Shown piece by piece: positions 43,698 to 56,329 of a stretch of DNA of 64,000 nt; within the stretch, counting starts at the first letter, position 1; the number at the start of each line of letters is the position of its first letter. Below the pieces are notes generated by a model. The model had not been told where the DNA came from. It made no database searches and saw nothing but the letters and a program-made list of their open reading frames with translations. A program made the position numbers and the translations under genes. The stretch comes from Psococerastis gibbosa (taxonomy: Eukaryota; Arthropoda; Insecta; Psocodea; Psocidae), in contig OZ020491.1 in the NCBI GenBank assembly GCA_963971405.1, positions 27,489,019 through 27,553,018 of the forward strand. The letters are read 5' to 3'.

Positions 43698-44596
43698 ACG
43701 CGACTAAAGAAGTATAACTTCAATAAATAAAATAGTATTTTGTGAAGATATGACGGATGATTAATACCTTAATGCCTTGTAATACATACCCTGCCATTAT
43801 TACTGTTTTTTAATGTATTGATCTCCCCATTCTAGACAATGCAATCGTTCCGCCACGCAAAAAAGTTAAGTCGTCATCCACACCCAAAGAGAGAAGGAAC
43901 AATTGAATGAGGAAGCAGTTTACAATTTTCAGAGACCCAGGATATCTATACCATTACACAAATCTCTTCGCAGGAGAAGTAAGCATTTATTCAAAGACGT
44001 TTTTTGGTATTAATGTTTAGTTCTTCATTGGAGCCGTAAAAATGTGAAGAAGACGGCATTGAAGTCAATCACACCCATCTAACTTGTCCAGTTGATGCCC
44101 ACGTACATTGGCGTAAATTGCCAAAATACCTGGGGGGGACTCTTAGAACTCCACATGCGCGCCTAGTTGTTAAAATACGGGGGAGGGGGAGGTGGGTGAA
44201 GACCCTAAAAACTTTTAAATGTTAATATCCATGATTGCAGTGCAGATTCAAACATTAAAATTGACAAAGGAACAGTCCGAAACTTCGAAATTGCCAACAT
44301 AACTTAATAGTAATAATAGGCTAGATGTAAAAAAAATAGTCGAATTTTTGTGGATGCTAAAGTGGTTTTTTGTTTAATTATTGTTATGCTCTGCGAAAAA
44401 AAAACTCATTTTGAACGTATTTTCAATTTTTAATATTTAGCCTTTAAAAAAATATATATACATAGCCTATTTGTTTATTTATTAATTTTTTCAGTAAATT
44501 TATTGTATTTCCTTGAAAATCCTGGGAGGAAGGGTTGACCAGTACCTGCCAATGCCTTTGTAGCAGACTCAATTATAATATATTGATGCTATACAA

Positions 44597-44920
44597 CAGG
44601 GGTTCCCAAATTGTTTTGTCCGTGGACCACTAGATTATTTTATGATTTTCCGTGGACCCCCATGGCTGTGATAGGAAAATCGTTAAATTCTAGGACCAAG
44701 CTTAAGTAGCTTGTGCCTAAAATTACATGCTAATATTTGATTAAATGCTTAGAACTGGTATCGGGCGTATCCGTGCCAAGACTAATTAATTACTGTATTT
44801 TATCTCAAATTTCCTTAATTCAGCTGTTTTATATTCCTATTTCTTACTTTGGTCCGTGGACCACCTGATACATGTCTGTGGACCACCGGTGGTCCATGGG
44901 CCACAGTTTGGGAACCCTTG
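44597..44920. mobile_element. hAT-type MITE (CAGGGGTTCCCAAA ends) with CTATACAA duplication
   Basis: Inverted ends CAGGGGTTCCCAAATTGTTT and CAGTTTGGGAACCCTTG. CTATACAA lies directly on both sides (44589-44596, 44921-44928). Interior GTCCGTGGACCAC strings match 26781-27116. Confidence 0.9.
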
Positions 44921-45099
44921 CTATACAATATGCAATCCATATAATGCAATCAAGAAGCCCACCTTCAACACAATTTTCAAGCGTCAAACCCAGTCGACTC
45001 ATCTATGGAAACCATTACAAGATAATGTTTAGCTTATGGTGGAGCGTGTTTCTCATTTACGACATCCATTACGTCAAAATAAATGGTGAACCGAGAGAG

Positions 45100-45800
45100 T
45101 AGTTCCAGGACTTTGCAGTTCGAAAGACATCTCAGTGTAGTTACAGTATAAGTTTTTAACCTGCTTAAATTATCCTAAATAAAATAATGGGTAAGTGTCA
45201 ACAGGATTAGGTCTAGTGTACCTAGTTATTTGTAGATGGGTACACAACAAAAACGTCCTGTATTGCAATATGTAGTCTAAGCCTATGCGTAGGTTAGGTT
45301 AGTGACTGGAACTGGAAGGTTTACCTAATAAGACGATGTGACTTCAGAAGTTAAAAAACCCTATTATTATTATTCTTATTTATTTATTATTTATACACGT
45401 TATATTAGGTACGGTAAATGTTAAATATAATAGGCTAATTACATTTTAGTAAATTGTTCACAGTAGACAAACTGTTATTTTTATCCACTGTTGTTCATAT
45501 TCAAGTTTTTGAGAAGTCTACGAATGATGTTTCATTAGATATTTGATTTTTACACTTATTAGGCTTTTCTCCGATCGATTGTTATGTCACTCGGTGGATT
45601 TATGCATATATTAGGAGTACCTATTCAATTTTTCTCTACCTCTAAAAATTTTATAACATGCATAGTTTTTATCATGATTCTCTGGTTTTAGCGTATGTGG
45701 TAATAGGCTAAATCTGCCCCTAACTCTACCCCAAAGGTGTTAGCCTACTCAGCCTTTTTGTAAATCCGTCACTAGGTACTTATTTAATTACATTTTAGGC
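45100..45800. other. unassigned AT-rich DNA
   Basis: No coding, fold-back or tandem signal seen. Confidence 0.4.
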
Positions 45801-45809
45801 TTTGACAGG

Positions 45810-45976
45810 CAAGGTCGTAGACAAAGGGGGGTCCAGGGGGTTCGACCCCCCTCCAAAATATTTGCAGCGTACACTAGATAGAATGTAGTTTCTAATATAT
45901 TGAGGTTACCACGCCTCCGATGACGTCAGATGGACCCCCCCCGCAAAAAAAAAAAAAAAAATATTCCAGCTACTTG
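45810..45976. mobile_element. G/C-run hAT-type MITE with TTGACAGG duplication
   Basis: Starts CAAGGTCGTAGACA, ends CCAGCTACTTG; TTGACAGG is present on both sides. G- and C-runs flank TACACTAGATAGAATG. Confidence 0.85.
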
Positions 45977-46612
45977 TTGACAGGAAGTGTAACTGTCCAA
46001 TTGAGCTATTACAATGACAGTCAGCATCAAAAGTTAGCGTGATTTTTACTTCACCACGCTGGTTTGTTTGGATTTCATCTATTTCTGACGGTCATAAAAG
46101 TTTTGTGACTGGCTTTTCTACATCTGCTGACTGCTGTTTACTTGTTTACACTACCGGTACTACTAGCCTGATTTTAATTGGTTCTTAGAATTTCTGGTCG
46201 ATTTTTCATGTTATTTCTCGTGAGTTGGTATGTTTTAGGTTAGGTGCAGCTGTCAGCACGTATAGGTAGACAGGTCCTGTCCTACTACTGGTCGGTGAAG
46301 GCAGGCGCGCCAAGTTTTACAATTTTGGGGGAGGGGGGCCGGCCATTGACCACTAACCGATCCAGCTATGGGCTAATGGGGCAATAGTTTAAATTGTAAT
46401 CCATACATTACAATACAAGTTATTAAAGTGAATTTACCTTGCTTAAGTCTTCACTCTATCATAGAACCTCGATGCTGACTTTCCATCCACAAGTTCAGCC
46501 CCCCCCCCCTCGAAAAATTTCTGGATCCGCTAGTGCCACTAACCTACGACCTGACTGCGCGCCTTCCTTTCACCTTTCTCATCCCAAACTGCCGTAGCTA
46601 TGATTCGTTTTC

Positions 46613-46776
46613 CAGCAGCCTGATTGGGGCGTTTATAATACCGGTATTTATTTAATCCACTGGTAAACAAGATAATTTTATAATGGAAAGTGCTATTCAA
46701 AATTGGTTTGTTTACAGTTATAATCCTAGGGTATTTATCTAACCCCGGTATTATAAACGCCTCGATCAGACTGCAG
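46613..46776. mobile_element. fold-back MITE (CAGCAGCCTGAT ends)
   Basis: CGTTTATAATACCGGTATTT and complement; related to 16347 and 47388. Confidence 0.8.
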
Positions 46777-46909
46777 AGGGACTTGAAACTACCTCTACAA
46801 AACCGGATTTATATTTTTACCCCCATATGTTACACAGGTTGGGCATGTTGCTGACCACAACAAATAGTGCATTGGTCATGAGAGAGTATCCTCTACCTGT
46901 GCTCAGGCC

Positions 46910-47092
46910 CAAGGCCGTAGCCAAGGGGGGGGTCATGGGGGTTCAAACCCCCCCCCCCCCCCGAAAAGAAATGGCTTGACACTAGATAGAATCGGATTTT
47001 GAGAAGAAAAATGAAAACTGCTATGTAATATCCAATAAATTTTCTGAAACCCCCCCCCCCCCCCCGAAAAAATAATCCTGGCTACGGCCTTG
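46910..47092. mobile_element. G/C-run hAT-type MITE with CTCAGGCC duplication
   Basis: CAAGGCCGTAGCCAAGGG and CTGGCTACGGCCTTG; CTCAGGCC on both sides (46902-46909, 47093-47100). Confidence 0.9.
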
Positions 47093-47387
47093 CTCAGGCC
47101 TAGCCAATAATTGAACTGGATCGTGCATGTAACTTCCTAAAAATACACTAGATACAATTGAGTTCTGGTGGAAAAAATTTACACTAGATGGGATTGCAGT
47201 CACCACAGCCCTCCCCCCCCCTCCGTTTTTTCCGTTTTTTATATAGTATGCTACACAAGGGGGCTTCCCACGGGGAATTTTTTTTTGGAAAATACGGCGT
47301 ACTTGGCACCCCTGAGGTTAGGTACCTATGTCAAGGTAAGACTGTTGCTTACTTTACTTCCCAGACTTTAATTCATTCGTCGAATGT

Positions 47388-47562
47388 CAGCAGCCTGATA
47401 GAGGCGATTATAATACCGGGGTTAAATAAATACCCTAGGATTATAACTGCAAACAAACAAATTTTGAATAGCACTTTCCATTATAAAATTATTATGTTTA
47501 CATTTTTATTACCAGGGGATTAAATAAATACCGGTATTATAATCGCCTCGATCAGGCTGCTG
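47388..47562. mobile_element. fold-back MITE (CAGCAGCCTGAT ends)
   Basis: CAGCAGCCTGATAGAGGCGA and complement, internal GTGCTATTC/GAATAGCAC as in 46613. A half copy is at 48401-48500. Confidence 0.85.
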
Positions 47563-48519
47563 GTCGATATATTCATGTTTTTTTTTTCATGAGTTGGTAT
47601 TTTTTATATTCAAGCCCCGACCCTGGGATTTCGCCACCCTGGGCAACAAGTCTTCCAGCGCCCCCTACCCCCTTAAAACAAAATATTACGAAAGGAAATT
47701 GTAGGAAATACGACCAAAGTATAGGATGTAAACTCACAAGGTATACTTTAATTAACTTTGGTAAACAGCAATTCCAATAAATAGACCTCAAAGCTAGATC
47801 AGGATTAACAAAAATGCATTTTCCTTGCCTTTCGTTTTTGACACCTTTAGAATAGTCAGCACTTTCTTCAAAGCCATTACAGCATCTACTCTAGCCGATG
47901 ATTTGGTTTCTGACAAGTATTTCACAACAGGGGTTTTAGTTTTTATCTATGAGATATTTTTTCATGTTGACTGGGACCCCCCCCCCCCCCCCCCCGAAGC
48001 TTGGCTCCCTAACCTAATGCCCAGTCTGGTCATTTATGAAGGACAGGGCCTGTTTATATGAGGTACAGTAGGTATGGGCCCAGTCCTACACCAGGAGTAG
48101 GCTTAGGTACCTACATCAAGGTAAGGCGTGGGTTATTTACCGTAACCTTCTCTTCCCATGCTTTCATGGCTACTCTATACAGTTCACTGTATGGCACATT
48201 ATATGACTATAAATTAAGTCATTGTATGACTGTTACAGGCTATTACCTCGTCATGACGTCATGTTATGATGTGTAGCCTAAGAGTCCATTTGTATGTACG
48301 ATAGTAGCTGTTGGGAGTAATAGAAACGTAACCTTGCTTGGCCCTGTGTTTACATATTGCAAAGAGGCTGCTTTTTTTTACAAAGAGAACACATTGGACC
48401 AGCGCGCCTGCAGTGGCGATTATTTTTAATCCTAACCTGGGATTATAAAATGTAGACATGATTATTTTATAATGTAAAGTGCTATTCAAAATGGTTTTGT
48501 TTACTGTTTAATGAATTTT

Positions 48520-49080
48520 AAATTAATAAATTATAAAATTAGGTGTGGTTACCGAAACCACACACCCTGCCGAACTTAATAGGAGGCAAGTATGGGCCGG
48601 TCACGGCAACGTTAAGCTTTCTAAGCAAGACCGGAGTCATGCCCTACCTGTAGATAAACTCAGGAAAACCATTCTAAACCACCCATGACTTCCGCACACA
48701 CACACCGACCTGCGCAAATACTCGAAAGAGTCCCGCGCCTAAAAAAATTATTAGAATACAATTAAAGAATGGCTGCATTGTTTAATAATTGAAGGAAATA
48801 CTAATAAACATTAAAATGTACAGGTATAACATTGAAATATAATAAGAATTTTAATTAATGTGTCTAAGAGAGAAAAAATTGAAAACTCACAAAAAAAAAT
48901 TATCAATTTGAATTTCCCGCGTATTTCCCGGTATTACAAAAATCCCAATTCATTCGGAAAGTGCGGTGGATATTAACTTTTCTCTGCACCACACCATTAT
49001 CTACAAGTAGTTAGTTATTTATTTAAGGAATTTGTATGGACCCTACTTATATGCGGCCCATAAGTCCCTTGTCCATTGCC
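48520..49080. other. unassigned stretch with a GC-richer island
   Basis: 48550-48740 is GC-richer than its surroundings (GGTGTGGTTACCGAAACCAC, GGGCCGGTCACGGCAACG), has no repeat copy in the window and no long frame. Confidence 0.3.
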
Positions 49081-49094
49081 AACACCCAATGTAT

Positions 49095-49815
49095 TTCGGA
49101 CATTATTACTTTCCAATTTATACGTAGTATAAGGAAAGCTTTGTGATGGTCCAAATTTTCGATTCCGAGTTTTCAACGGACTTACACGTTTTGAGGTCCC
49201 AGGAATCCAAAAAGTGGTTTTTACGAAATGTCTGTCTGTCACTCTGTCGCTCTGTCTGTCTGTCACTCTGTCGCTCTGTCTGTCTGTCTGTCTGTTCATC
49301 TATTTCCGGGCAAACTGCTCGGTCGATTTTGATGAAATTTAGCATGTAGGTTCACAAAAATCATGCCTCGAGACGATTTTATTTTTATTTTGGGCTAACT
49401 CAATTTGGGGGGGGGGGGGGCTTTATTCTCGAAAAACTCTAAAAAAAAATATTACTAAAAAACGGCTCCAACGATTTCTTTTAAATTCACATATATTGTA
49501 GTCGTTACTAATGTTAACAAAATGCGGTGGGTCGCTTGCCCCTTGATAGTTTGCTTCTGGGGGTAAAAAAATAAAAATAACATAATTTTAATGAAACATT
49601 ACTAAAAAATAATTTTTCTGCGAAACCTATCTATCGATGATTTCTACCTTCAGGCATGTTTTAGGTGTTAAATTGAGTAACGAAACCGGACAGGTTGCTT
49701 TCCCAAAGAACTATTGGGTTTTGTGCAAAAAAAAAAATTTTGAAAAAATGATAGAAAATTCACGCTCAAATGCATTGCGTGCCCTGCCATTATTGCTGTG
49801 TGGTAATGTAATGTA
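49095..49815 (+). mobile_element. CTTTCC...GGAAAG repeat with TCTG tract, longest copy
   Basis: TTTCCAATTTATACGTAGTA, (TCTG/CACTCTGTCGCTCTG)n at 49229-49293, then after 49560 sequence like the unique core at 41990-42130 (TTCTGCGAAACCTATCTATC, AGGTTGCTTTCCCAAA). The core of the long composite MITE may thus be captured from this repeat. Confidence 0.6.
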
Positions 49816-50576
49816 ATGTCTGACCTATCGAGAATTTACTTCACCTCCAGTGACGTCAGGTGGACAAACCCCCCTCCCCCCCCCAGATGTCCGAAATTTA
49901 ACAATAGAAAATTATTTACCATGAAATTACTCGTTTTCTTTATCTACAAATTGATAAATTGGAAAGCATGTTCGAGTAAACTTTGTATTGTTTCCGTATG
50001 AATTTTTTGACCATTGGCAAACTGGTATACGTTCCCGATGTCAACCTACATCTGCTACAAGCGATAATTGACAAGCGAAGACAAGCTTAACATTGACGCA
50101 AAGTAACAGAAGAAAGCATGACTTAACCAAGTAGAAATACTAGGTACACTAACCCTTTTGTTCCCATGAAAAATTTCTCAGCGTTTCACACCGGCGTGAA
50201 ACGTCCGTTTGTACTGCGCCTTAGTGCAATTACAATAAGTGCACATGATTATAGTCCAGATTTTAATGTAATGGCTTCAAGGCAATATATAGAAAGTAAC
50301 ACGGAGAACATGTTAACATGCGAAAGTAGTGTATTAGCTATAAGTGAGCACCTGTAAACCTAGTGAATCAAAACTAGCCTATATAATTTTAGCGGTACAT
50401 ATTGCTTCGCTCTTCGGTATCTTGGGCGGTTACTGTACATTGCGCCATAGGTTATAGTCAGTGTTCTGCCGTAGGTACCGTAATGCGACTCCTATATTTT
50501 CAAAGAATATTAGTTAAAATACAAGTATTACCATCCAAAATGTAGAAGCATTTAGAATTAAAAAAATATATTGATT
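49816..50576. other. unassigned intergenic DNA
   Basis: 49835-49930 resembles 31055-31150 (TTCACCTCCAGTGACGTCAG and the C-run). The rest has no recognised feature. Confidence 0.35.
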
Positions 50577-50766
50577 TTTTTGTTGTTCTATTACTAAGCC
50601 AACCTAGCGGAGTTAGGGCTATATAAAGCCCTCTCTGAAACTCAACTAGGAGGACCGCCTGTTTTATATGCCCTCCGAAGCATGGCCAGAAAATGTAGCT
50701 GGTACTGGAACCAACAACCTTTCGCGTGCAAGTAGGAGTCTGTACCACTACTCTTCATGTCCTGAC
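50577..50766 (-). mobile_element. tRNA-derived SINE, family 1
   Basis: TTGTTGTTCTATTACTAAGC tail, TAGCGGAGTTAGGGCTATA body, GGAACCAACAACCTTTCG head. Confidence 0.8.
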
Positions 50767-51185
50767 TTTATTTACAAAATATGTACCATTTATTGATTTT
50801 AAACGTTTTTGTATACTCAGTTTCAAGTGACTAAATTGCCTTTTGCGTATATCTGATACTGCAAAAACTACTACATGTCGTATCTCCAAATATGCGGTTG
50901 ATCAGGCTATCAGGTTGACACACCATAATAATAAATGAATATACCTTGGAGCAAACAGTCGCTTGTCAACAGCTAATAGGAAGGAAGCAATAAATAAATA
51001 AAATAATAAATAAATAAATATCACGAAAGTTATATTTTTTTTTTTGCTCCTGAAAAGTACATAAGCTTGTTTCACATACGACATTTTGCAGTACCAGCGA
51101 CGATTTGCTCCTCACATAGGGAAGCGTAAATCCCCTAAATAAATTCTTGTGATGATTTTCAACCTATACGCTAAACACCAATATT

Positions 51186-51266
51186 CAAGGTCGTAGCCAG
51201 GTTTTTTTCGGGGGGTGGGGAGGGGGGGTTGAACCCCCATGAACCCGCCCCTTGGCTACGGCCTTG
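51186..51266. mobile_element. G/C-run hAT-type MITE, very short
   Basis: CAAGGTCGTAGCCAGG and CTTGGCTACGGCCTTG in 81 bp; CCAATATT / CCAATAAA flank it. Confidence 0.8.
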
Positions 51267-51639
51267 CCAATAAAAAAATTTAAACAAAATTTGGTACAGT
51301 CCTCTAAATTAGCTTGTTTCTTCAACTAGCTGGTCCAAGTAAATGGAGTTTCCTAAAGCGGAGCAGTTACTGCTATTTGAACCGCATTGTCACGCTATGC
51401 TAACAAATTACAATTGAACTCGTTTAATAATAAAACCAGTAGAAAATAATGAATAAGTGACAATAATGCCGTTTTCTTCGTCACTATAGACGACCTACTT
51501 CCTTTGCTATACAAAATAGGCATTGTATTACCCGGAAGGTACTTTCTGGCTTGTTAGGTAAGGCACGTATTGATGAACGGTACCCAATAAATGGAAAGTG
51601 GAAAATGTTGGCGAAATTTTCAGAAAATTGGAGTACCTG

Positions 51640-51836
51640 TCCTGTAGAGTAGTGGTACAGACTCCGACTTTCACCCGAAAGGTTGTTGGTTCGAGTCCCA
51701 CACTGGCTACATTTTCTGGCCATGCTTCGGAGGGCATGTAAAGCAGGCGGTCCCGGGTCATCCTAGTTAAGTGTAAGAGAAGGCTTTAGAGCTCTAACTC
51801 CGCTAGGTTGGCTTAGTAATAGAACAACAAAAGTCA
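51640..51836 (+). mobile_element. tRNA-derived SINE, family 1, well preserved
   Basis: TGTAGAGTAGTGGTACAGAC and GGTTGTTGGTTCGAGTCC, then ATGCTTCGGAGGGCATGTAA, to AATAGAACAACAAAAGTC. A good family reference. Confidence 0.88.
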
Positions 51837-52057
51837 AGATTTATTTAAACAATTTTTTTAACTAGTCGAGTATCGCATATCGATCATAGACCCGTCAAAA
51901 TAGCCGTTGAATCAGAAGAAATGCTCCTCTACGTTTCGATATTTGACATGAGGCCTTTTTTTACACCAATTGGCCACAGTTCTTCTCCTTCCTCGAGACT
52001 ACCAAACAATAGTTTTTTGTTCAAATTAAATAATTGCGGCCTTTCTGTGTTAGAAAG

Positions 52058-52117
52058 ACATCTACTTCTTCTTCTTCGAATGCCTCTTCTATCGAAGATT
52101 GGCGATCATCATGGCAA
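52058..52117 (-). mobile_element. RTE-type LINE 3-prime stub
   Basis: Plus-strand CTTCTATCGAAGATTGGCGA followed by TCATCATGGCAATCG is the complement of the AMMIAN end seen at 24770 and 30330. Confidence 0.5.
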
Positions 52118-52829
52118 TCGTAGACACCTAGATACCGTACTTCGGACTCCCCAAAAAGAAGTCCATAATGTATAGTATTGAATGCACTTCCAGTCATGAC
52201 GACTGTCCTAGAAAATTGTAATGCAGTGGTTTCCCGTTGCCTTCTGCATCCTTATGCCGTTGACTCTTCATTGAGTTCCTCCACGTTGGCATCCAACCCC
52301 AGGACAAAAGTGTGGCCTAGTAGTGGTTGCTTATATTTAGTGGCGGCAACTTTTCGCCCCGTCAGATAGCCATCCTCGGGCTACTGTGACTTTTTCTAGA
52401 CAAGCCTGCACCACCAGACTTGCCACCACACCCTCCGATAATGCCACTGCTTGGCCGGGGACTGCTTATTCGTTATATTCGCAGCTAGTCACCATATCGA
52501 TGAATACCTAAAACAAGAAGAGATGCAAGTTGTCAACAATACGGCAGTAGCAATACATTCTTTACGTCATTATGAAATGACATGAGGAAAATAATGAAAA
52601 TGTGCGATGCCAAGAAAATTTATTTTTGATGTACGACTCCCCCGATTGTATCGTCAGATTGTGATATTTCTGTCAGATGCTGCTGTGAGACCTTCACGAT
52701 CAAGTTCAATTGCAATTAAAATTGCCCGTAATCCCCGTGCCAAAATGCCTGCGGCATCAATCAATAGCCCAAAGTGACGACCGGCAAACTAAATTTGATT
52801 TTCTATCTTTACCATTCGAGTGGCTTCGT

Positions 52830-54060
52830 CTGACAATTGAATATTGATTATAAGGCATCAACCTCATTGTGCCTTGCTGGAGGAAGTACATTGCGGCTTT
52901 GGGTTCCTACATTTAGTAGCTCGGGGCTTAGTGACTTTGGGTTCCTACTTACTAAACTTCTTGAGTTTCTATGTCCACCTTTCGGGCTGCTTCGTCTCAC
53001 AATTGAAAATCAGTTATAAGGTATCAACCTCGCTATACCTTGCTGAAGGTGGTAGCTTGGGACCTTGAGGCTTTGGGCTCCTACATTGTAAACTTCTTGA
53101 GTTTCTATGTCTACCTTGCTGAAGATACAATAGTAGCTTGGGGTTTTGCGGCTTTGGGTTCCCACATTATAAACTTCTTGGGTTTCTATGTCTACCTTTC
53201 GAGCGGCTCCGTCTGACAATTGAAAATCGGTTATAAGGTATCAACCTCGCTATACCTTGCTGAAGGTGGTAGCTTGGGACCTTGCGGCTTTGGGCTCCTA
53301 CATTGTCAACTTCTTGAGTTTCTATGTCTACCTTGCTGAAGGTACAATAGTAGCTTGGGGCTTTGCGGCTTTGGGTTCCCACATTGTAAACTTCTTGGGT
53401 TTCTATGTCTACCTTTCGAGCGGCTCCGTCAGACAATTAAAAATCGGCTATAAGGCATCAACCTCGCTGTGCCTAGCTGAAGGAAACTGCTTGGGGCATT
53501 GTAACTTTGGGTTCCTACATTGTAAACATCTCGAGTTTCTATGTCTACCTTGCTGAAGGTAGTAGCTTAGGGCTTTGCGACTTTGGGTTCCTACATTGTA
53601 AACTTCTTGAGTTTCTATGTCTACCTTGCTGAAGATACAATAGTAGCTTGGGGCTTTGCGGCTTTGGGTTCCCACATTGTAAACTTCTTGGGTTTCTATG
53701 TCTACCTTTCGAGCGGCTCCGTCAGACAATTAAAAATCGGCTATAAGGCATCAATCTCGCTGTGCCTTGCTGAAGGAAACTGCTTGGGGCATTGTAACTT
53801 TGGGTTCCTACATTGTAAACATCTCCAGTTTCTATGTCAACTTTGCTGAAGGTAGTAGCTTAGGACTTTGCGGCTTTGGGTTCCTACATTGTAAACTTCT
53901 TGGGTTTCTATGTCTACCTTTCGAGCGGCTCCGTCAGACAATTAAAAATCGGCTATAAGGCATCAACCTCGCTGCGCCTTGTTGAAGGAAACTGCTTGGG
54001 GCATTGTAGCTTTGGGTTCCTACATTGTAAACATCTCGAGTTTCTAGATCAACCTTTTTG
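52830..54060. repeat. minisatellite with higher-order structure (82 + 134 bp)
   Basis: The core CTTCTTGAGTTTCTATGTCT recurs about a dozen times. Alternating ~82- and ~134-bp units make a ~216-bp higher-order repeat; the long unit carries GAGCGGCTCCGTC.GACAATT. It ends ~100 bp before the 54165 exon. The open frames across it follow from a repeat length divisible by three. Confidence 0.9.
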
Positions 54061-54164
54061 GAGGCTAGGTCTGAAGCTTGCGTCTATGCGGCATTAGGTA
54101 ACACCCAATAAAAAAATGTGTCCGACTTACACCATTATTTTCATTTACATTTCCAATGTTGCAG

Positions 54165-54445
54165 GTACCATCTACCACCTAATTCTTCTGATCGTCGCCA
54201 TGCTGGCCCTCGTTGAAGCCGGTGACATGATGCGAAAGTCCATAATCTACGACAAGAATACGCCCCACGTTTTCTACTGTCCGCAGAAGAAACCCAAGGG
54301 TGTCGACAAGATGATCGTGAAAGCCAAGCCACTTTCCAAACTCTGCGAGTATGAGGGGACACCCCTGCCGGAGGACTACAAGAGTGATTGCTACAACGAT
54401 GTCGATGAGACTGAATACGCTTGCAAAGAGAAGAGAAGGATACAG
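54165..54445 (+). CDS. small secreted four-cysteine protein, penultimate exon
   Basis: The acceptor TTCCAATGTTGCAG ends at 54164, and the donor CAG|GTGTGT starts at 54446. The exon is open throughout. It starts in phase 1 and its last codon ends exactly at the donor. It begins GTIYHLILLIVAMLALVEAG, a hydrophobic stretch with a small-residue cut site typical of a signal peptide, so the start codon and a few residues should lie in an upstream exon I could not find. Then come DMMRKSIIYDKNTPHVFYCP, KLCEYEGTPLPEDYKSDCYN and YACKEKRRIQ, with four cysteines. The family is not recognised. The product is probably secreted with two disulfides. Codon use and charge pattern look coding. The 5-prime side is crowded by a minisatellite. 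Confidence 0.75.
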
Positions 54446-54722
54446 GTGTGTGTGTGTTAGAGTGGTGCAGGAAGTATAGGGCTCATGTCTAAAACATTTG
54501 GCGAGGGGATTTAAAATGGAAACAATTGGGATTCCTATTAGTGATGTGTAACTCCGCTCATTTTGTCGACTTAAGTTCGGATGTACGAGGTGTTCATCTT
54601 ACGATGCAATGAACAGAAGAGGCACACGCGTGACCTACTGGAGCTGCATCCGGTGCATCGAGTCCGCCGGCTCGGCTAGTCAAAGCCCAGTGTACACGCG
54701 ATGTGATGGTGCAGTTGGCTAA

Positions 54723-55117
54723 GGCGGGGATTCCACCGACCGGCTAGGGCTAAATACAAAAACGGTGACGTGGTAGCAGACATTCAAGACTTAGGTGGGG
54801 TTTCCACCGGCCTCGCATTGCAGAATGCAAATGACATTGACGGAAATGTTTGTTTTCCTCTATGCCATAGTTAAAATTGATCAATGATCATAGAGTAAAA
54901 TCACAAACAAACAAACTAAAATAAAAAAATGACGTCATGGGATATGTTAAGTACAAACATTTTAATATATTTCTATAAAAAGAAAAATTCTAATTTCCGT
55001 CAATGTCATTTGCATTCTGCAATGCGAGGTCGGTGGAAACCTCGCCTAAGTCTTGAATGTCTGCTACCACGTCACCGTTTTTGTATTTAGCCCTAGCCGG
55101 TCGGTGGAACCGGCGCC
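54723..55117. mobile_element. composite Tourist-like MITE in the intron
   Basis: GGCGGGGATTCCACCGACCG and complement, flanked by TAA and TTA. The inner element is complete (GCAAATGACATTGACGGAAA). Confidence 0.85.
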
Positions 55118-55149
55118 TTACTCATTTAAGTCTGGGCTGGATTTAATGG

Positions 55150-56320
55150 AATAGGAATCGGAACTAGTGGAGTTACTTCCGCTGACAAAACATCGGGTTC
55201 AGTCCGTAGGAATCTATTCCAACTGGAGTTACATATCACTAATCCCTACAATGGTAAATTAACAAATCAATCCTCTAAAAGTCGATTAAGTGGAATTACT
55301 CATCACTGGAGAACCATTGCTTTATTTTTTATAGACAGATAGTTTATTAATTATAAATCGTTTACGGAACCATAAAAAAATAGATGTAGCAGTGCAGTAG
55401 CACACATGCTTCTAACAACATACGGTAATAGGCTTAGGCTAAATTAACTGCTGCTATGTAATGAACTTACAATGTTTTCTTTATTGAATTAATTATATAT
55501 GTTCATGGTTTAGCCTTTATTGACAAGACCATTGACGCAAAGCTCTACTGCGAATACTTTGTAACGTAAATCATTGGAAAATACAATGCCCGACGAAATA
55601 AAATGTGAGTCAAGAGAAGAAGAATATCTTGCCCTCAGCCTTGTCTGAAACTCCTGAAATAAATGCACTTAGGCAGATGGAAAGCAAAGTAAAGATGACC
55701 AGATAATTTTTTGTTTGTTTATATTTAGACTAAGTAATTTTGTAATTTTAATTTATTGGACTATCTTGCCAGTTTACTGATTGTCTTTGAATCGGCATCA
55801 TTCTAACCGCCGTTAGATTTTGTTACTGAATTCAGCAGCCGCTTGAAGGCTTTCCCAAAATTTTCAATGTCTCGTAGGCCTATATAGCTGTGTTCATTCT
55901 CACATCATCTAAAATTCCAAAGGGTATCTTAAGGGTTTTTGCTGTTAACATGGGTGTAAAAGCATTTGTCCTGTTCCGTTATCTGGCTAAACCATTAACG
56001 ACTACGTATACCGAAACTGACTGCAAGCCTAATGAGCTACATCAACTTAACTGACTCTGCGGATCCATCTGATACAGAAAACATCCATTAGGCTACTTGT
56101 TCCTGACACCATTTGGGACAAGTGGCACATGATACATGCTCTTACATCTTATAACCTTTACTACTCTCGCGTCGCAACAATAATAACAGAAATATTTATC
56201 GAGTATATATCAGTTGTAGCATACTCAAAGACATGCGACAAATCAATTGGGGACATGGATTCTGTTGTCAACTTCTGGATTAACATCCTAGTGTCCTGTT
56301 ACGCATTGACGTTCAATAAT
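55150..56320. other. intron sequence without recognised features
   Basis: Part of the 3566-bp intron 54446-58011. A 64-residue frame at 56129-56320 has no visible domain. Confidence 0.4.
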
Positions 56321-56329
56321 TGACTCCTG

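Noticed and set aside
43847-43980. Possible exon after a good acceptor (CTCCCCATTCTAG) and before GTAAGC
   Set aside because: All three frames have a stop before the donor; at best a terminal exon with no partner.
53010-53849. Repeated frames such as MSDGAARKVDIETQEVYNVG
   Set aside because: Both strands are open because the minisatellite unit length is divisible by three; no start, splice or domain evidence.
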